From positions 1 through 64,000 of the forward strand of contig DATNQN010000121.1 of the NCBI GenBank assembly GCA_036703985.1: a DNA stretch of 64,000 nt, read 5' to 3'. Positions 54,482 through 63,019 of the stretch are shown piece after piece; the stretch's first letter is position 1; each line of letters starts with the position of its first letter. A program made the position numbers and the translations under genes. Below the pieces are notes generated by a model. It had not been told where the DNA came from, searched no databases, and saw nothing but the letters and a program-made list of their open reading frames with translations. Source of the stretch: Leptolyngbyaceae cyanobacterium. GTDB lineage: Bacteria; Cyanobacteriota; Cyanobacteriia; Cyanobacteriales; Aerosakkonemataceae.

Positions 54482-55615
54482 ATGTTTGACTGCATAATTG
54501 TCGGTGCTGGCCCAGCGGGTGGAGCGGCTGCTTATCATTTAGCTAAGCGAGGGCGCTCGGTTTTAGTATTGGAAAAAGAAAGTTTGCCTCGGTATAAACC
54601 CTGTGGTGGCGGTGTATCGCCTGTCATCGCTCAATGGTTCGATTTTGATTTTACTCCCGCAATTTCTCTGAAAATCAATACAATTCGCTACACCTGGAAA
54701 ATGGAAGATCCGGTGGAAAGTCAGTTGGGAAAGTTAGAACCAATTTGGATGGTACGACGTGATGTATTCGACCACTTCCTGATTCAACAAGCACAAAAGC
54801 AGGGAGCGGAATTAAGAGATAATACGGAAGTTACTGGTATCAAATTTCAAAACGATCGCTGGCAAGTCAATACAGCTAATGGCCTGGTAGAAGGTCGCTA
54901 CTTGATTGCGGCAGATGGAGCTAAAGGGCCGATGGCGAAATGGTTGGGTTTCAAGGAGCGCAAACGTCGGCTGGCGGGAGCGTTGGAAGCAGAAACACCC
55001 GCTCTTGGCAGCAACGATGCCAAGATTCATTTTGAGTTTGGCATGATTAAAAATGGTTATATCTGGAATTTTCCGAAAGCGGATGGTTATTCGATCGGTG
55101 TAGGAACTTTCCAAGGTGGAGAACCGCAAGATTTTAAGAGCATTTTGTCTGAATACGGCACGATGTTCGGGGTGGATGTCAAAAGCAGCAAGCAATACGG
55201 TCATCCCCTCGCTTTGTGGGATGGCGCTCAAAAGCTGCATACCCAAAATGCTCTGTTAGCTGGAGAAGCTGCTTGTATAGTCGATCCGTTCACGGCAGAA
55301 GGGATTCGTCCTTCGATTTTTACTGGAGTTAAAGCAGCAGAGGCGATCGATCGCGCCGTGGGCGGCGACTTAAATGCTTTAGAAAATTACACCGAACTCG
55401 TCAATGAAGAATGGGGAGCCGATATGGTATGGGCACAGCGCCTAGCTTCCGTCTTTTATCGCATTCCCAAAGTCGGTTATAAAGTTGGGGTAAAACGTCC
55501 GTCTGCTACCACGATCATGGCACAAATTCTCTGTGGGAAATTGCGTTACAGCGATGTGGCAAACAAGGCTGTTAAACGTTTGAGTACCAGTTTAATTCCT
55601 GGAATGGGTGGCTAG
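54482..55615 (+). CDS. Geranylgeranyl reductase family FAD-dependent oxidoreductase
   Basis: A 377-residue flavoprotein. The FAD-binding GXGXXG is GAGPAGGAAAYHLAKRG near the N-terminus, followed by PRYKPCGGGVSP, the usual active-site loop of the geranylgeranyl reductase family. The second FAD motif is AGEAACIVDPFTAEGIRPS. ChlP of this family reduces the geranylgeranyl chain to phytyl; this shorter member is not identical to canonical ChlP and its substrate may be another isoprenoid. It is probably cytoplasmic or membrane-associated. The location just after pyrH-frr recurs in cyanobacteria. Confidence 0.88.
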   Translation: MFDCIIVGAGPAGGAAAYHLAKRGRSVLVLEKESLPRYKPCGGGVSPVIAQWFDFDFTPAISLKINTIRYTWKMEDPVESQLGKLEPIWMVRRDVFDHFLIQQAQKQGAELRDNTEVTGIKFQNDRWQVNTANGLVEGRYLIAADGAKGPMAKWLGFKERKRRLAGALEAETPALGSNDAKIHFEFGMIKNGYIWNFPKADGYSIGVGTFQGGEPQDFKSILSEYGTMFGVDVKSSKQYGHPLALWDGAQKLHTQNALLAGEAACIVDPFTAEGIRPSIFTGVKAAEAIDRAVGGDLNALENYTELVNEEWGADMVWAQRLASVFYRIPKVGYKVGVKRPSATTIMAQILCGKLRYSDVANKAVKRLSTSLIPGMGG

Positions 55616-55965
55616 TTAGATTTTAGTCAAACAAAAAATGAACTTGCTTTATAGGTTGGGTTAACGTAGAAAATCCATCAAATATTTTGGGTCTTACTTC
55701 ACTTAACCCAACCTATCAAAAATGGCAAAAATATTAGTTTTTAGCAAATAGTTTAACTTGAATTATTACTGATTCCTTTATTCCATATATTTATTTTTAT
55801 TAAGATTATTGTTTGGTAAAAAATACTTAATTTGAAAATCCTAAGCTGGCGGAATCACCAATTCCGTATTGACCAATTCCGTATTTTCCAGTAGTATGTA
55901 TCCACGGAACCGCATTTAATAATTTTCGATAGCCGTTATGAGGAGTAAACTTAGCTGGGAATGCG
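55616..55965. other. Intergenic region with a TAGGTTGGGTTAA palindrome
   Basis: 350 bases. A long inverted repeat at 55651-55716 (ATAGGTTGGGTTAA and complement, separated by about 37 bases) is a repeat type common in cyanobacterial genomes. ACCAATTCCGTATT is repeated in tandem near 55858-55884. No gene is supported. Confidence 0.5.
55651..55716. repeat. Inverted repeat ATAGGTTGGGTTAA
   Basis: Left arm at 55651-55664, right arm TTAACCCAACCTAT at 55703-55716. It lies 35 bases past the flavoprotein gene and may act as a terminator. Confidence 0.65.
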
Positions 55966-56943
55966 ATGAAATTTGTGACAGCGGGGCTTTACCAAAAGGG
56001 ATGGCTAACCCTATTAATATTGATAGGTATGCTAGGAGGCCAAGCTTTACCTATAGCCGATGCCCAAACAGTCACGATTACAAATACGGGTACGGCAAAT
56101 TATACGGATAATATAACGCAAGATGTAAAAAATGTTACTTCAAATGAAACTTCGGTCAGCGCGATATTAGTACCTGCAACTCTTGAAATTATAAAATCAG
56201 GAGATCGACAAGCCGCCGAGCCAGGAGATACGGTACTTTACCGCTTAGTAATTAAAAATACAGGCCAGTCTGCTGTAAAAAACTTAGAAGTTTCTGATAA
56301 TTTACCGTTAGGGTTGCGATTGGTTTCTAATTCGATCAAAGGATCGATCGCAGATAGTAATAATTTGGCTTCGAGCGTACAAATTCCAGAAGCAGCCCTG
56401 ACAGATCGAGCGGTTAAATTTACATTTCCTGGCGAACTCGCACCCAAACAAACTCTGACAATAGTTTATGCGGTGACATTAACACCGGATTCAATTCGGG
56501 GGAACGGTCGAAATGTTGCATCGGTTACGGGAACGAGCGGACAAAGGCAAATAGCCAGCGGTACGGCAACTTATCAATTACAGATTAGACCTGGTATACT
56601 CTCAGATTGTGGAACAATTATTGGTAGAGTATTTGTTGATAAAAACTTTGATGGAGAACAGCAATCAGGAGAACCCGGTGTTCCGAATGCCGTGATCTAT
56701 TTAGATGATGGTAATCGGATTACTACTGATGCCAATGGATTATTTTCAGTGGCAAATGTCATCTCCGGTCATCGAAGCGGAACGTTGGATTTAACTAGTA
56801 TTCCTGGATATAGTCTGGCTCGTAACTTATACAACATTGAAAAAAATAGTCGATCGCGCTTAGTAAGATTAGCACCCGGAGGAATGGTACGGATGAATTT
56901 TGCCGTTACGCCTTCGTTTGGTGAAGAACAAACGCAACCATAA
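55966..56943 (+). CDS. Secreted DUF11 / SdrD-like repeat-domain protein
   Basis: A 325-residue exported protein with a signal sequence (LLILIGMLGGQALPIADA). Residues about 40-200 form a DUF11 domain (LEIIKSGDRQAAEPGDTVLY, VIKNTGQSAVKNLEVSDNLP). Residues 205-300 resemble SdrD B-like or carboxypeptidase-like domains (GRVFVDKNFDGEQQSGEPGV, TTDANGLFSV). These beta-rich modules are usual in bacterial surface proteins. The gene is followed by other exported protein genes in the same direction and may be part of an envelope locus. Confidence 0.78.
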   Translation: MKFVTAGLYQKGWLTLLILIGMLGGQALPIADAQTVTITNTGTANYTDNITQDVKNVTSNETSVSAILVPATLEIIKSGDRQAAEPGDTVLYRLVIKNTGQSAVKNLEVSDNLPLGLRLVSNSIKGSIADSNNLASSVQIPEAALTDRAVKFTFPGELAPKQTLTIVYAVTLTPDSIRGNGRNVASVTGTSGQRQIASGTATYQLQIRPGILSDCGTIIGRVFVDKNFDGEQQSGEPGVPNAVIYLDDGNRITTDANGLFSVANVISGHRSGTLDLTSIPGYSLARNLYNIEKNSRSRLVRLAPGGMVRMNFAVTPSFGEEQTQP

Positions 56944-57180
56944 TTTTCCAGGAATTAATAATAAAGCAGGGTAAAATACAAATTTTACTTCTCTGCGACT
57001 CCCCAGAGAAAAGCATCTACATCAAAAATTAGGGAGAACGAAAATAAGATAATTGATTGTATTTTGTGGAAGATGCAATTAATAAGTTTAAGGTTGAAAT
57101 CGAGCAAAAACGATCTTCGATCTTGAACAAAAAGGTGCAGAAAAATAATCAATGACAATATTTAAAAAGTCTCCCAGATC

Positions 57181-60100
57181 ATGACTTACCAGGTGTTTCT
57201 ACCAACCCTAGTGGGAATAGCGATCGCTCTGCCACCCGCAAATGCACAACCATTTCCGGGCGATACTAGGGGTCGGGTATTGGATACGATCGATCGCCTT
57301 GAAGCGGATATTGAAAAGCGATTATTGACGATCGACTTTTCTACATCTACCCCTAAACCGCACTCCTCAGATTCCGCACCTACCGAGTCGTTGGTTTCTC
57401 AGATATCGATTCCCAGCAATCCCACTGCTTTACCGAGCGAGGGAGTAAGAATTATTACACCCACCTTGGGTACGGTACAAAGCGATCGCACCACCAGCTT
57501 AGTCATCCAATACCCAGTAGGAACAACTGTCAAAGTGACAGTTAATGGCGATGAGATCGATCCGAAAACGCCAACTCAAATCACTACAGATGAAACCAAA
57601 AATTTAGTTACCCAGACTTGGTACGGCATCAAATTAAGAGAAGGCGATAACCGAATTATCGTTCAAACAGGAGAAAATCGAACTGCCGAAGTCAGTTTGA
57701 ACGTGAAGAGTTTCGCCGCCAAAATAGAGATCGTTCCTTCGGACGCACAAGTACCTGCCGATAATCGATCGACCATTACGTTCAACGGTAAAATCACTGA
57801 CTCTGCTGGAAATCCAGTTACTCAAGATACAGTCGTTACTTTAACCAGCAGTGCGGGTACTTTTATCGGTGCAGATGAAGACGAAGATGCGCCGGGATTT
57901 CAAGTAGTTGCTAGAGGCGGACAATTTAGCGCTCGACTCCAATCTAACCTGCAAGCACAGCAAGTGAGAATTCGCGCCGCCGCGCCAGCATCTAGCGATC
58001 GCAACTTCTCAATTTACGATCCCTCGATCGAAATAAATATCGATCGCGACGGCAATTTAGTCGTACCTTACGAATCTGCCATTCCCGATAACGTTTTAAC
58101 GATTCCATATAATTCTTCTCAAACTTCTGGTATCAATGCGTTATCGGAAATCGAAGCATATACCCAAATCGAATTCGTTCCCAATATTCGCCGTTCGATC
58201 GCAACAGGCGTAATTAACTTAAGAATTGGCGAACGAGGAACCAACTTTTGGGGAAGTATGCGCGACTTTCTCAGACCAGAAGAAGAAGGAATCGGAGTAG
58301 ATTTTAGCGCTCAAGCTTTTGCAACGGGAGCTATTTTTGGTAACTGGTTATTTACAGGTGCTTACAATAGCCAACGCAGCTTAAACCAAACTTGCGAAGG
58401 CGACAATAGTTTGTTCGGGGGAATTCAACTTTGCGAAAAAGCTTACCCAGTTTATGGTGATAATTCGACGGTTGATTATTTAACACCTTCTAAAGATAGC
58501 CTTTACGTCCGCGTAGAACGCCCCTCACGAACTCCAGGCGGAGAAACCGACTATTTCATGTGGGGTGATTATAACACCCGCGAATTTTCCAGAGCATCCC
58601 AAGTTTTTACGGCAACCAATCGCCAATTACATGGTTTTAAAGGTAATTATAGTTTTGGAAATTTACAAATAACTACTCTTTTCAGCCCAGATGTTCAAGG
58701 GTTCCAAAGAGATACGATCGCACCTAACGGCACTAGCGGTTACTATTTCCTTTCCCGGCGATTAGTAGTTCCCGGTAGTGAAAGAATTTTTATTGAAACT
58801 CAAGATGCCAATCGCCCCGGAACGGTAATCGAACGGGTAGCTCTCCAAAGAGGCGCTGATTATGAAATCAGTTACGACCAAGGAACGATATTATTCCGGC
58901 GTCCTATATTTGCCACTGACATAGACCTTTTTAATACCGGAGTTCCCGGAAGCAACGCTTTATTACTTCGCCAAATTGTTGCCACTTATCAATTTGAAGG
59001 TAATGACAACAATACTTATGCTTTCGGTGGAAGATTGCAATACAATTTTTCCAATTCTTTTAACAATCCTAGCTGGGGCGCAATCAGTTATTGGCGCGAA
59101 GAACAAGGCGCGAGAGATTTCGATTTATTGGGATTAGATTTCTTATTACCATTAGGTAGTAGAGGCAGAATAATCGGAGAATATGCTCGGTCAACCGCCG
59201 ATACAACTACCAGAGGCAATGTCAGCGGACAAGCCTTAAGATTAGAAGCTAACGGCTCGATTACTAACACTATTAATGCTAGGGCATATTATCGAACGAT
59301 AGACGAAAATTTTAATAACAATGCAACTTTTAGTTTTAGTCCGGGTCAAACTCGTTACGGCGCATCTGTGGCAGCCCAGGTAACGCCAACTACTTTATTA
59401 GAAGCTAGTTATGATTATGAGAAAAACTTTGGATTTTCTCCATTTATCAGAACCGATTTATTCGACTTATTTAATCCGGGATTTGAAGCTAGACCGGGCG
59501 ATCGCCTCGATAACTCTTTAGTAACGATCGCCGCCGGAGTCAGACAAAGAATCGGTACTGCCAATGTCAGCGTCAATTACGTCCGACGAGAAAGAGAGGA
59601 TAACATCGGCAATTTAAGCGGAGATGCCGATCAAATTGTCACCCAATTAAACGTACCGCTAGTCCGGAATCACAGCGATAAAAGAAACATCGTGACTTTT
59701 CGCGCCCAAAACGAATTAAATATTGGAGATGAAGACCAACTTTATCCTAATAGAACTACTGTTGGTTTAGATTGGGCCGTATCTCCTGGCGTCTCGGTTA
59801 GGTTAGCTCATCAATTTTTTGATGGAGGATTTTTCAACGATAATTCGATTACCAGTTTGGATACGGCGGTTGAGCGATCGATCGGAAAAAATACCCAGTT
59901 TACTACTCGTTACTCAATTCTAAATACCGCTAGCGGTATGACAGGACAAGGTGCTTTGGGAGTGCGATCGGGATTTCTCATCGCACCCGGATTGCGTTTG
60001 AATTTAGGCTTTGAAAGAATCCAAAACGATATCTTTTTCAATACGGGCGCAGGCGATCGTTTCTTACAACCTTATGCCGTCGGTCAAAGTTCTTCTTCCT

Positions 60101-61167
60101 TGGGAATAACTGCCCGAAATAGCTTTAGCGTTGGATTGGATTATACAGACAATCCCGACTTTAAAGCTAGCACCAGATTTGAATATCGCACTGGCGGATC
60201 TTCCCAACCAGATAACTTTTTAGTTTCACTCAATGGTGCGGGCAAAATATCGAACAGCTTAACAGGTTTATTCCGTTACCAAATGGGTGATTTTGCCAAC
60301 CAAGCAGTAGAAGATTTAGGCCCACTAGTAGATGTCCGAGTAGGATTAGCATACCGCAACCCCAATGACGATCGATTTAATGCTTTATTGAAATACGAAT
60401 TTCGTCAAAATGCTTATACAACTCCCCTCACTTTAGAATTCGATACTACCAATAGCGGAACGGCACATATCTTATCTTTAGAAGGAATTTACGCCCCCAC
60501 TTGGCGTTGGGAATTTTTTGGCAAATACGCTTTACGAAATGCTTATTTCAATTATCAAGATGTTAGCAACGATACATTAACTCAGTTGGCTCAATTCCGC
60601 ACTACCTTCCGATTTGCTTACAGAATGGATATAGCTGGAGAAGTGCGCTGGATCGGACAAGATAATTATTCAGAATTAGGATATGCAGCCGAAGTAGGTT
60701 ATTATTTAAACCCAGATTTAAGATTGGGAGTTGGTTATAGTTTTGGTAGTGTAGACGATCGAGATTTTACTGGTTTTCGTTCTAGAGGAGGGCCTTATTT
60801 TCAAATCACCTATAAGCTGAATGAACTGTTTAACGGTTTTGGTCGGCAAAGACCCATTCCGCGTCCCAGGCCCACCAATTTACCGATCGCAACTCTACTA
60901 CCTCATATAGACCCTCTAGGTATCTTAACTAGCAAACGGGAAGGTACTATTCGATCGCAAAATTCAGAAATATCATCTTTTTCTCACTTACCATCTCTTT
61001 TAGATATCGATTCTTTGTCTGCCATCCAAGAACTGAGTAATGCAGCATCCCTCATGGGAACAAAGGAATGGGTAATAGAAATAACTCCCCATCGAGAAAG
61101 GCAAACAAATAGAGAAAATACTATTTCAGATTCATTGACAAAATTAATGGATTTGCTAGAGAAGTAA
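57181..61167 (+). CDS. Large outer-membrane beta-barrel protein with Ig-like N-terminal domain
   Basis: A 1328-residue protein. A signal-like segment (VFLPTLVGIAIALPPANAQ) opens it, but the basic n-region is missing; a 10-codon frame ending in the overlapping stop-start ATGA (57152-57184, MTIFKKSPRS) would supply it after a one-base shift. Residues about 85-280 hold Ig-like/invasin-type domains (IEIVPSDAQVPADNRSTITF, VVTLTSSAGTF). The C-terminal 1000 residues have many alternating strands, rich in Gly, Asn and aromatic residues, as in outer-membrane barrels (GRLQYNFSNSF, NLGFERIQNDIF). A Ser/Thr-rich tail ends it. It is most likely a surface-exposed barrel for export or attachment; function not known. 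Confidence 0.75.
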   Translation: MTYQVFLPTLVGIAIALPPANAQPFPGDTRGRVLDTIDRLEADIEKRLLTIDFSTSTPKPHSSDSAPTESLVSQISIPSNPTALPSEGVRIITPTLGTVQSDRTTSLVIQYPVGTTVKVTVNGDEIDPKTPTQITTDETKNLVTQTWYGIKLREGDNRIIVQTGENRTAEVSLNVKSFAAKIEIVPSDAQVPADNRSTITFNGKITDSAGNPVTQDTVVTLTSSAGTFIGADEDEDAPGFQVVARGGQFSARLQSNLQAQQVRIRAAAPASSDRNFSIYDPSIEINIDRDGNLVVPYESAIPDNVLTIPYNSSQTSGINALSEIEAYTQIEFVPNIRRSIATGVINLRIGERGTNFWGSMRDFLRPEEEGIGVDFSAQAFATGAIFGNWLFTGAYNSQRSLNQTCEGDNSLFGGIQLCEKAYPVYGDNSTVDYLTPSKDSLYVRVERPSRTPGGETDYFMWGDYNTREFSRASQVFTATNRQLHGFKGNYSFGNLQITTLFSPDVQGFQRDTIAPNGTSGYYFLSRRLVVPGSERIFIETQDANRPGTVIERVALQRGADYEISYDQGTILFRRPIFATDIDLFNTGVPGSNALLLRQIVATYQFEGNDNNTYAFGGRLQYNFSNSFNNPSWGAISYWREEQGARDFDLLGLDFLLPLGSRGRIIGEYARSTADTTTRGNVSGQALRLEANGSITNTINARAYYRTIDENFNNNATFSFSPGQTRYGASVAAQVTPTTLLEASYDYEKNFGFSPFIRTDLFDLFNPGFEARPGDRLDNSLVTIAAGVRQRIGTANVSVNYVRREREDNIGNLSGDADQIVTQLNVPLVRNHSDKRNIVTFRAQNELNIGDEDQLYPNRTTVGLDWAVSPGVSVRLAHQFFDGGFFNDNSITSLDTAVERSIGKNTQFTTRYSILNTASGMTGQGALGVRSGFLIAPGLRLNLGFERIQNDIFFNTGAGDRFLQPYAVGQSSSSLGITARNSFSVGLDYTDNPDFKASTRFEYRTGGSSQPDNFLVSLNGAGKISNSLTGLFRYQMGDFANQAVEDLGPLVDVRVGLAYRNPNDDRFNALLKYEFRQNAYTTPLTLEFDTTNSGTAHILSLEGIYAPTWRWEFFGKYALRNAYFNYQDVSNDTLTQLAQFRTTFRFAYRMDIAGEVRWIGQDNYSELGYAAEVGYYLNPDLRLGVGYSFGSVDDRDFTGFRSRGGPYFQITYKLNELFNGFGRQRPIPRPRPTNLPIATLLPHIDPLGILTSKREGTIRSQNSEISSFSHLPSLLDIDSLSAIQELSNAASLMGTKEWVIEITPHRERQTNRENTISDSLTKLMDLLEK

Positions 61168-61195
61168 GGGTTAGCTTGATTTAGAGAGGTGCCAA

Positions 61196-62968
61196 ATGGG
61201 TAAATCAACTAAAAGAAAACATATTTGTTTTAAAAAACCACGATTATTAAAATGGTTAAATAATCAATACTTTTTTATAAAAAATCTAATAAAAATCAAA
61301 CTATTTTGCTTATTATTTTTACTGACATTTGTGATGTCACTTTGGGTATTTCCCACTTTAAGTACTTTTGGCCAAAGTACTGCTAATACAACCTTAAGAG
61401 TGATTGTAAACAGCAACGATGATGGAGAGGCACAACCAGACAATATTTTAAATTTACGGGAAGCCATATCGATCGTTAATGGCACGCTACCCTTAGAACA
61501 ACTCAGTGCGATCGAACGGAAAAATATATCACCTGTACCAGGCAAAAGTTCGCAAATAGAATTTGATTTACCTGGCGATCGCACTACTATTGAATTAAAT
61601 AATACTTTACCGCCTTTAACAGTACCAGTAGTATTAGACGGAACCACCCAACCAGGATATGCCCAAAGAAACGGCGAAAATTCCGCAATCATTCCTCAGC
61701 CGATCGTAGTAATTAAACCTGCGGCTGGGGTGGAAGTTTTTCGTGGTTTTACTATTATTTCCGACAACGTAACAATTCGAGGTTTAAGTATTTATGGCTT
61801 TTCTTCTCGTAAGGTAGGCGTTACCGCCAACATTCCCCCTGCCGATATTTTCATCGGTAATGCTAACGATACGGCAACTTTTGGGGAGAGAGGAAGAGCG
61901 AGAAATCCGCAAAGGAGTGCGCCTAAAAATATACTAATTGATTCCAATTGGTTAGGAATAGAAAAATTGGAAAATATGCTTTCCAATCTCTCTGGCGATA
62001 CCTCGCTAATTAGCCAGATAAAAAACTTATCAGATCGTAAAATAAAAATTCACATTGAGGTAGCAGATCGAAATAATTATTTATCACTGAGGTCGGCTTT
62101 TGGTATTTATGTTTTTAACAGTTTAGGTACGAAAATTAGTAATAATTTAATCGCCGATCACGATGGAAGTGCCATCATTACATCGGCAAAAGCAATGAAT
62201 TCAATTATTACCGATAACGTTATCGTAGCCAATGGTTTTGGAGGAATGCCCGATGCAATTCGTCTAGAAGGAAATATCGCTGAAACAGAAATAAAATCGA
62301 ATTTGATTAGAGATAACGCCGGCTCAGCTATTTATTTATTTAAACCATCCGGGAGTATAGAAGTTAGACAGAATAAAATCACCAATAATGGCAGGCAATT
62401 CGAGCAAGCAGCAGTTTATTTAATGGGAAGCGACCATCAAATAATTAATAATCAAATTTCCGATCAACCCGGGCCGGGAGTCGTAGTGGCTGCTTTTCCC
62501 AATAGCGATCGCAATATCATTTTAGGGAACGAATTTGCCAATTTACAAGGATTGAGTATCGACTTAGTAACCCAAATGAACACGAATTTATACGCTTACG
62601 CGATCGGCGATGGGCCTAATCCCAAAATGCGAAGTTTTCAACGGCGCAGGCAAACCGCCAACTTTGGCATCGATGCACCAACATTTGTTTCCAGAGAATT
62701 CTTTTTAGAGTCACCAAATGGTAACGTTACCTTACAAGGAACGGCTAAGCCTGGAGCAGATATAGAAATATATCGAGTTAATGAAGACTCTAATCGCAGA
62801 GGGCCATTAAGTGAACCGATCGCGAATACTTTAACAGACAAAGAAGGGAAATTTTCCATTACTATTCCCAATCTTAAAGCAGGGGAAATGGTGAGTGCGA
62901 TCGCCAACGATCGCGAATCCGGTACCTCCGAACCTGCTGTGAATGCCATCATCAAACAACTGTTATAA
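61196..62968 (+). CDS. Secreted right-handed beta-helix protein
   Basis: A 590-residue protein. The N-terminal hydrophobic segment (FCLLFLLTFVMSLWVFPTL, about 38-56) with preceding basic residues is a signal or anchor. Residues 70-480 form a pectate-lyase-like beta-helix: LREAISIVNG, VTIRGLSIYGF, TKISNNLIADHDGSAI, EIKSNLIRDNAGSAIYLF, IEVRQNKITNNG, HQIINNQISDQPGPG. The final 110 residues are a beta-sandwich (GNVTLQGTAKPGADIEIYRV). It starts 28 bp after the barrel gene, so co-transcription is likely. Probably a surface polysaccharide-binding or structural protein. Confidence 0.8.
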   Translation: MGKSTKRKHICFKKPRLLKWLNNQYFFIKNLIKIKLFCLLFLLTFVMSLWVFPTLSTFGQSTANTTLRVIVNSNDDGEAQPDNILNLREAISIVNGTLPLEQLSAIERKNISPVPGKSSQIEFDLPGDRTTIELNNTLPPLTVPVVLDGTTQPGYAQRNGENSAIIPQPIVVIKPAAGVEVFRGFTIISDNVTIRGLSIYGFSSRKVGVTANIPPADIFIGNANDTATFGERGRARNPQRSAPKNILIDSNWLGIEKLENMLSNLSGDTSLISQIKNLSDRKIKIHIEVADRNNYLSLRSAFGIYVFNSLGTKISNNLIADHDGSAIITSAKAMNSIITDNVIVANGFGGMPDAIRLEGNIAETEIKSNLIRDNAGSAIYLFKPSGSIEVRQNKITNNGRQFEQAAVYLMGSDHQIINNQISDQPGPGVVVAAFPNSDRNIILGNEFANLQGLSIDLVTQMNTNLYAYAIGDGPNPKMRSFQRRRQTANFGIDAPTFVSREFFLESPNGNVTLQGTAKPGADIEIYRVNEDSNRRGPLSEPIANTLTDKEGKFSITIPNLKAGEMVSAIANDRESGTSEPAVNAIIKQLL

Positions 62969-62991
62969 AAATATCCTAATTTGTCATTTCA

Positions 62992-63019
62992 CCAGTGACC
63001 AATGACCAATGACCAATGA
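62992..63019. repeat. Heptamer tandem repeat CCAATGA x4
   Basis: Four units (first CCAGTGA, then three exact CCAATGA) run up to and include the start codon at 63016. Each upstream ATG opens a frame that stops within five codons (TGA or TAA). The heptamer does not preserve reading frame, so changes in copy number alter how many false starts precede the gene. Confidence 0.85.
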
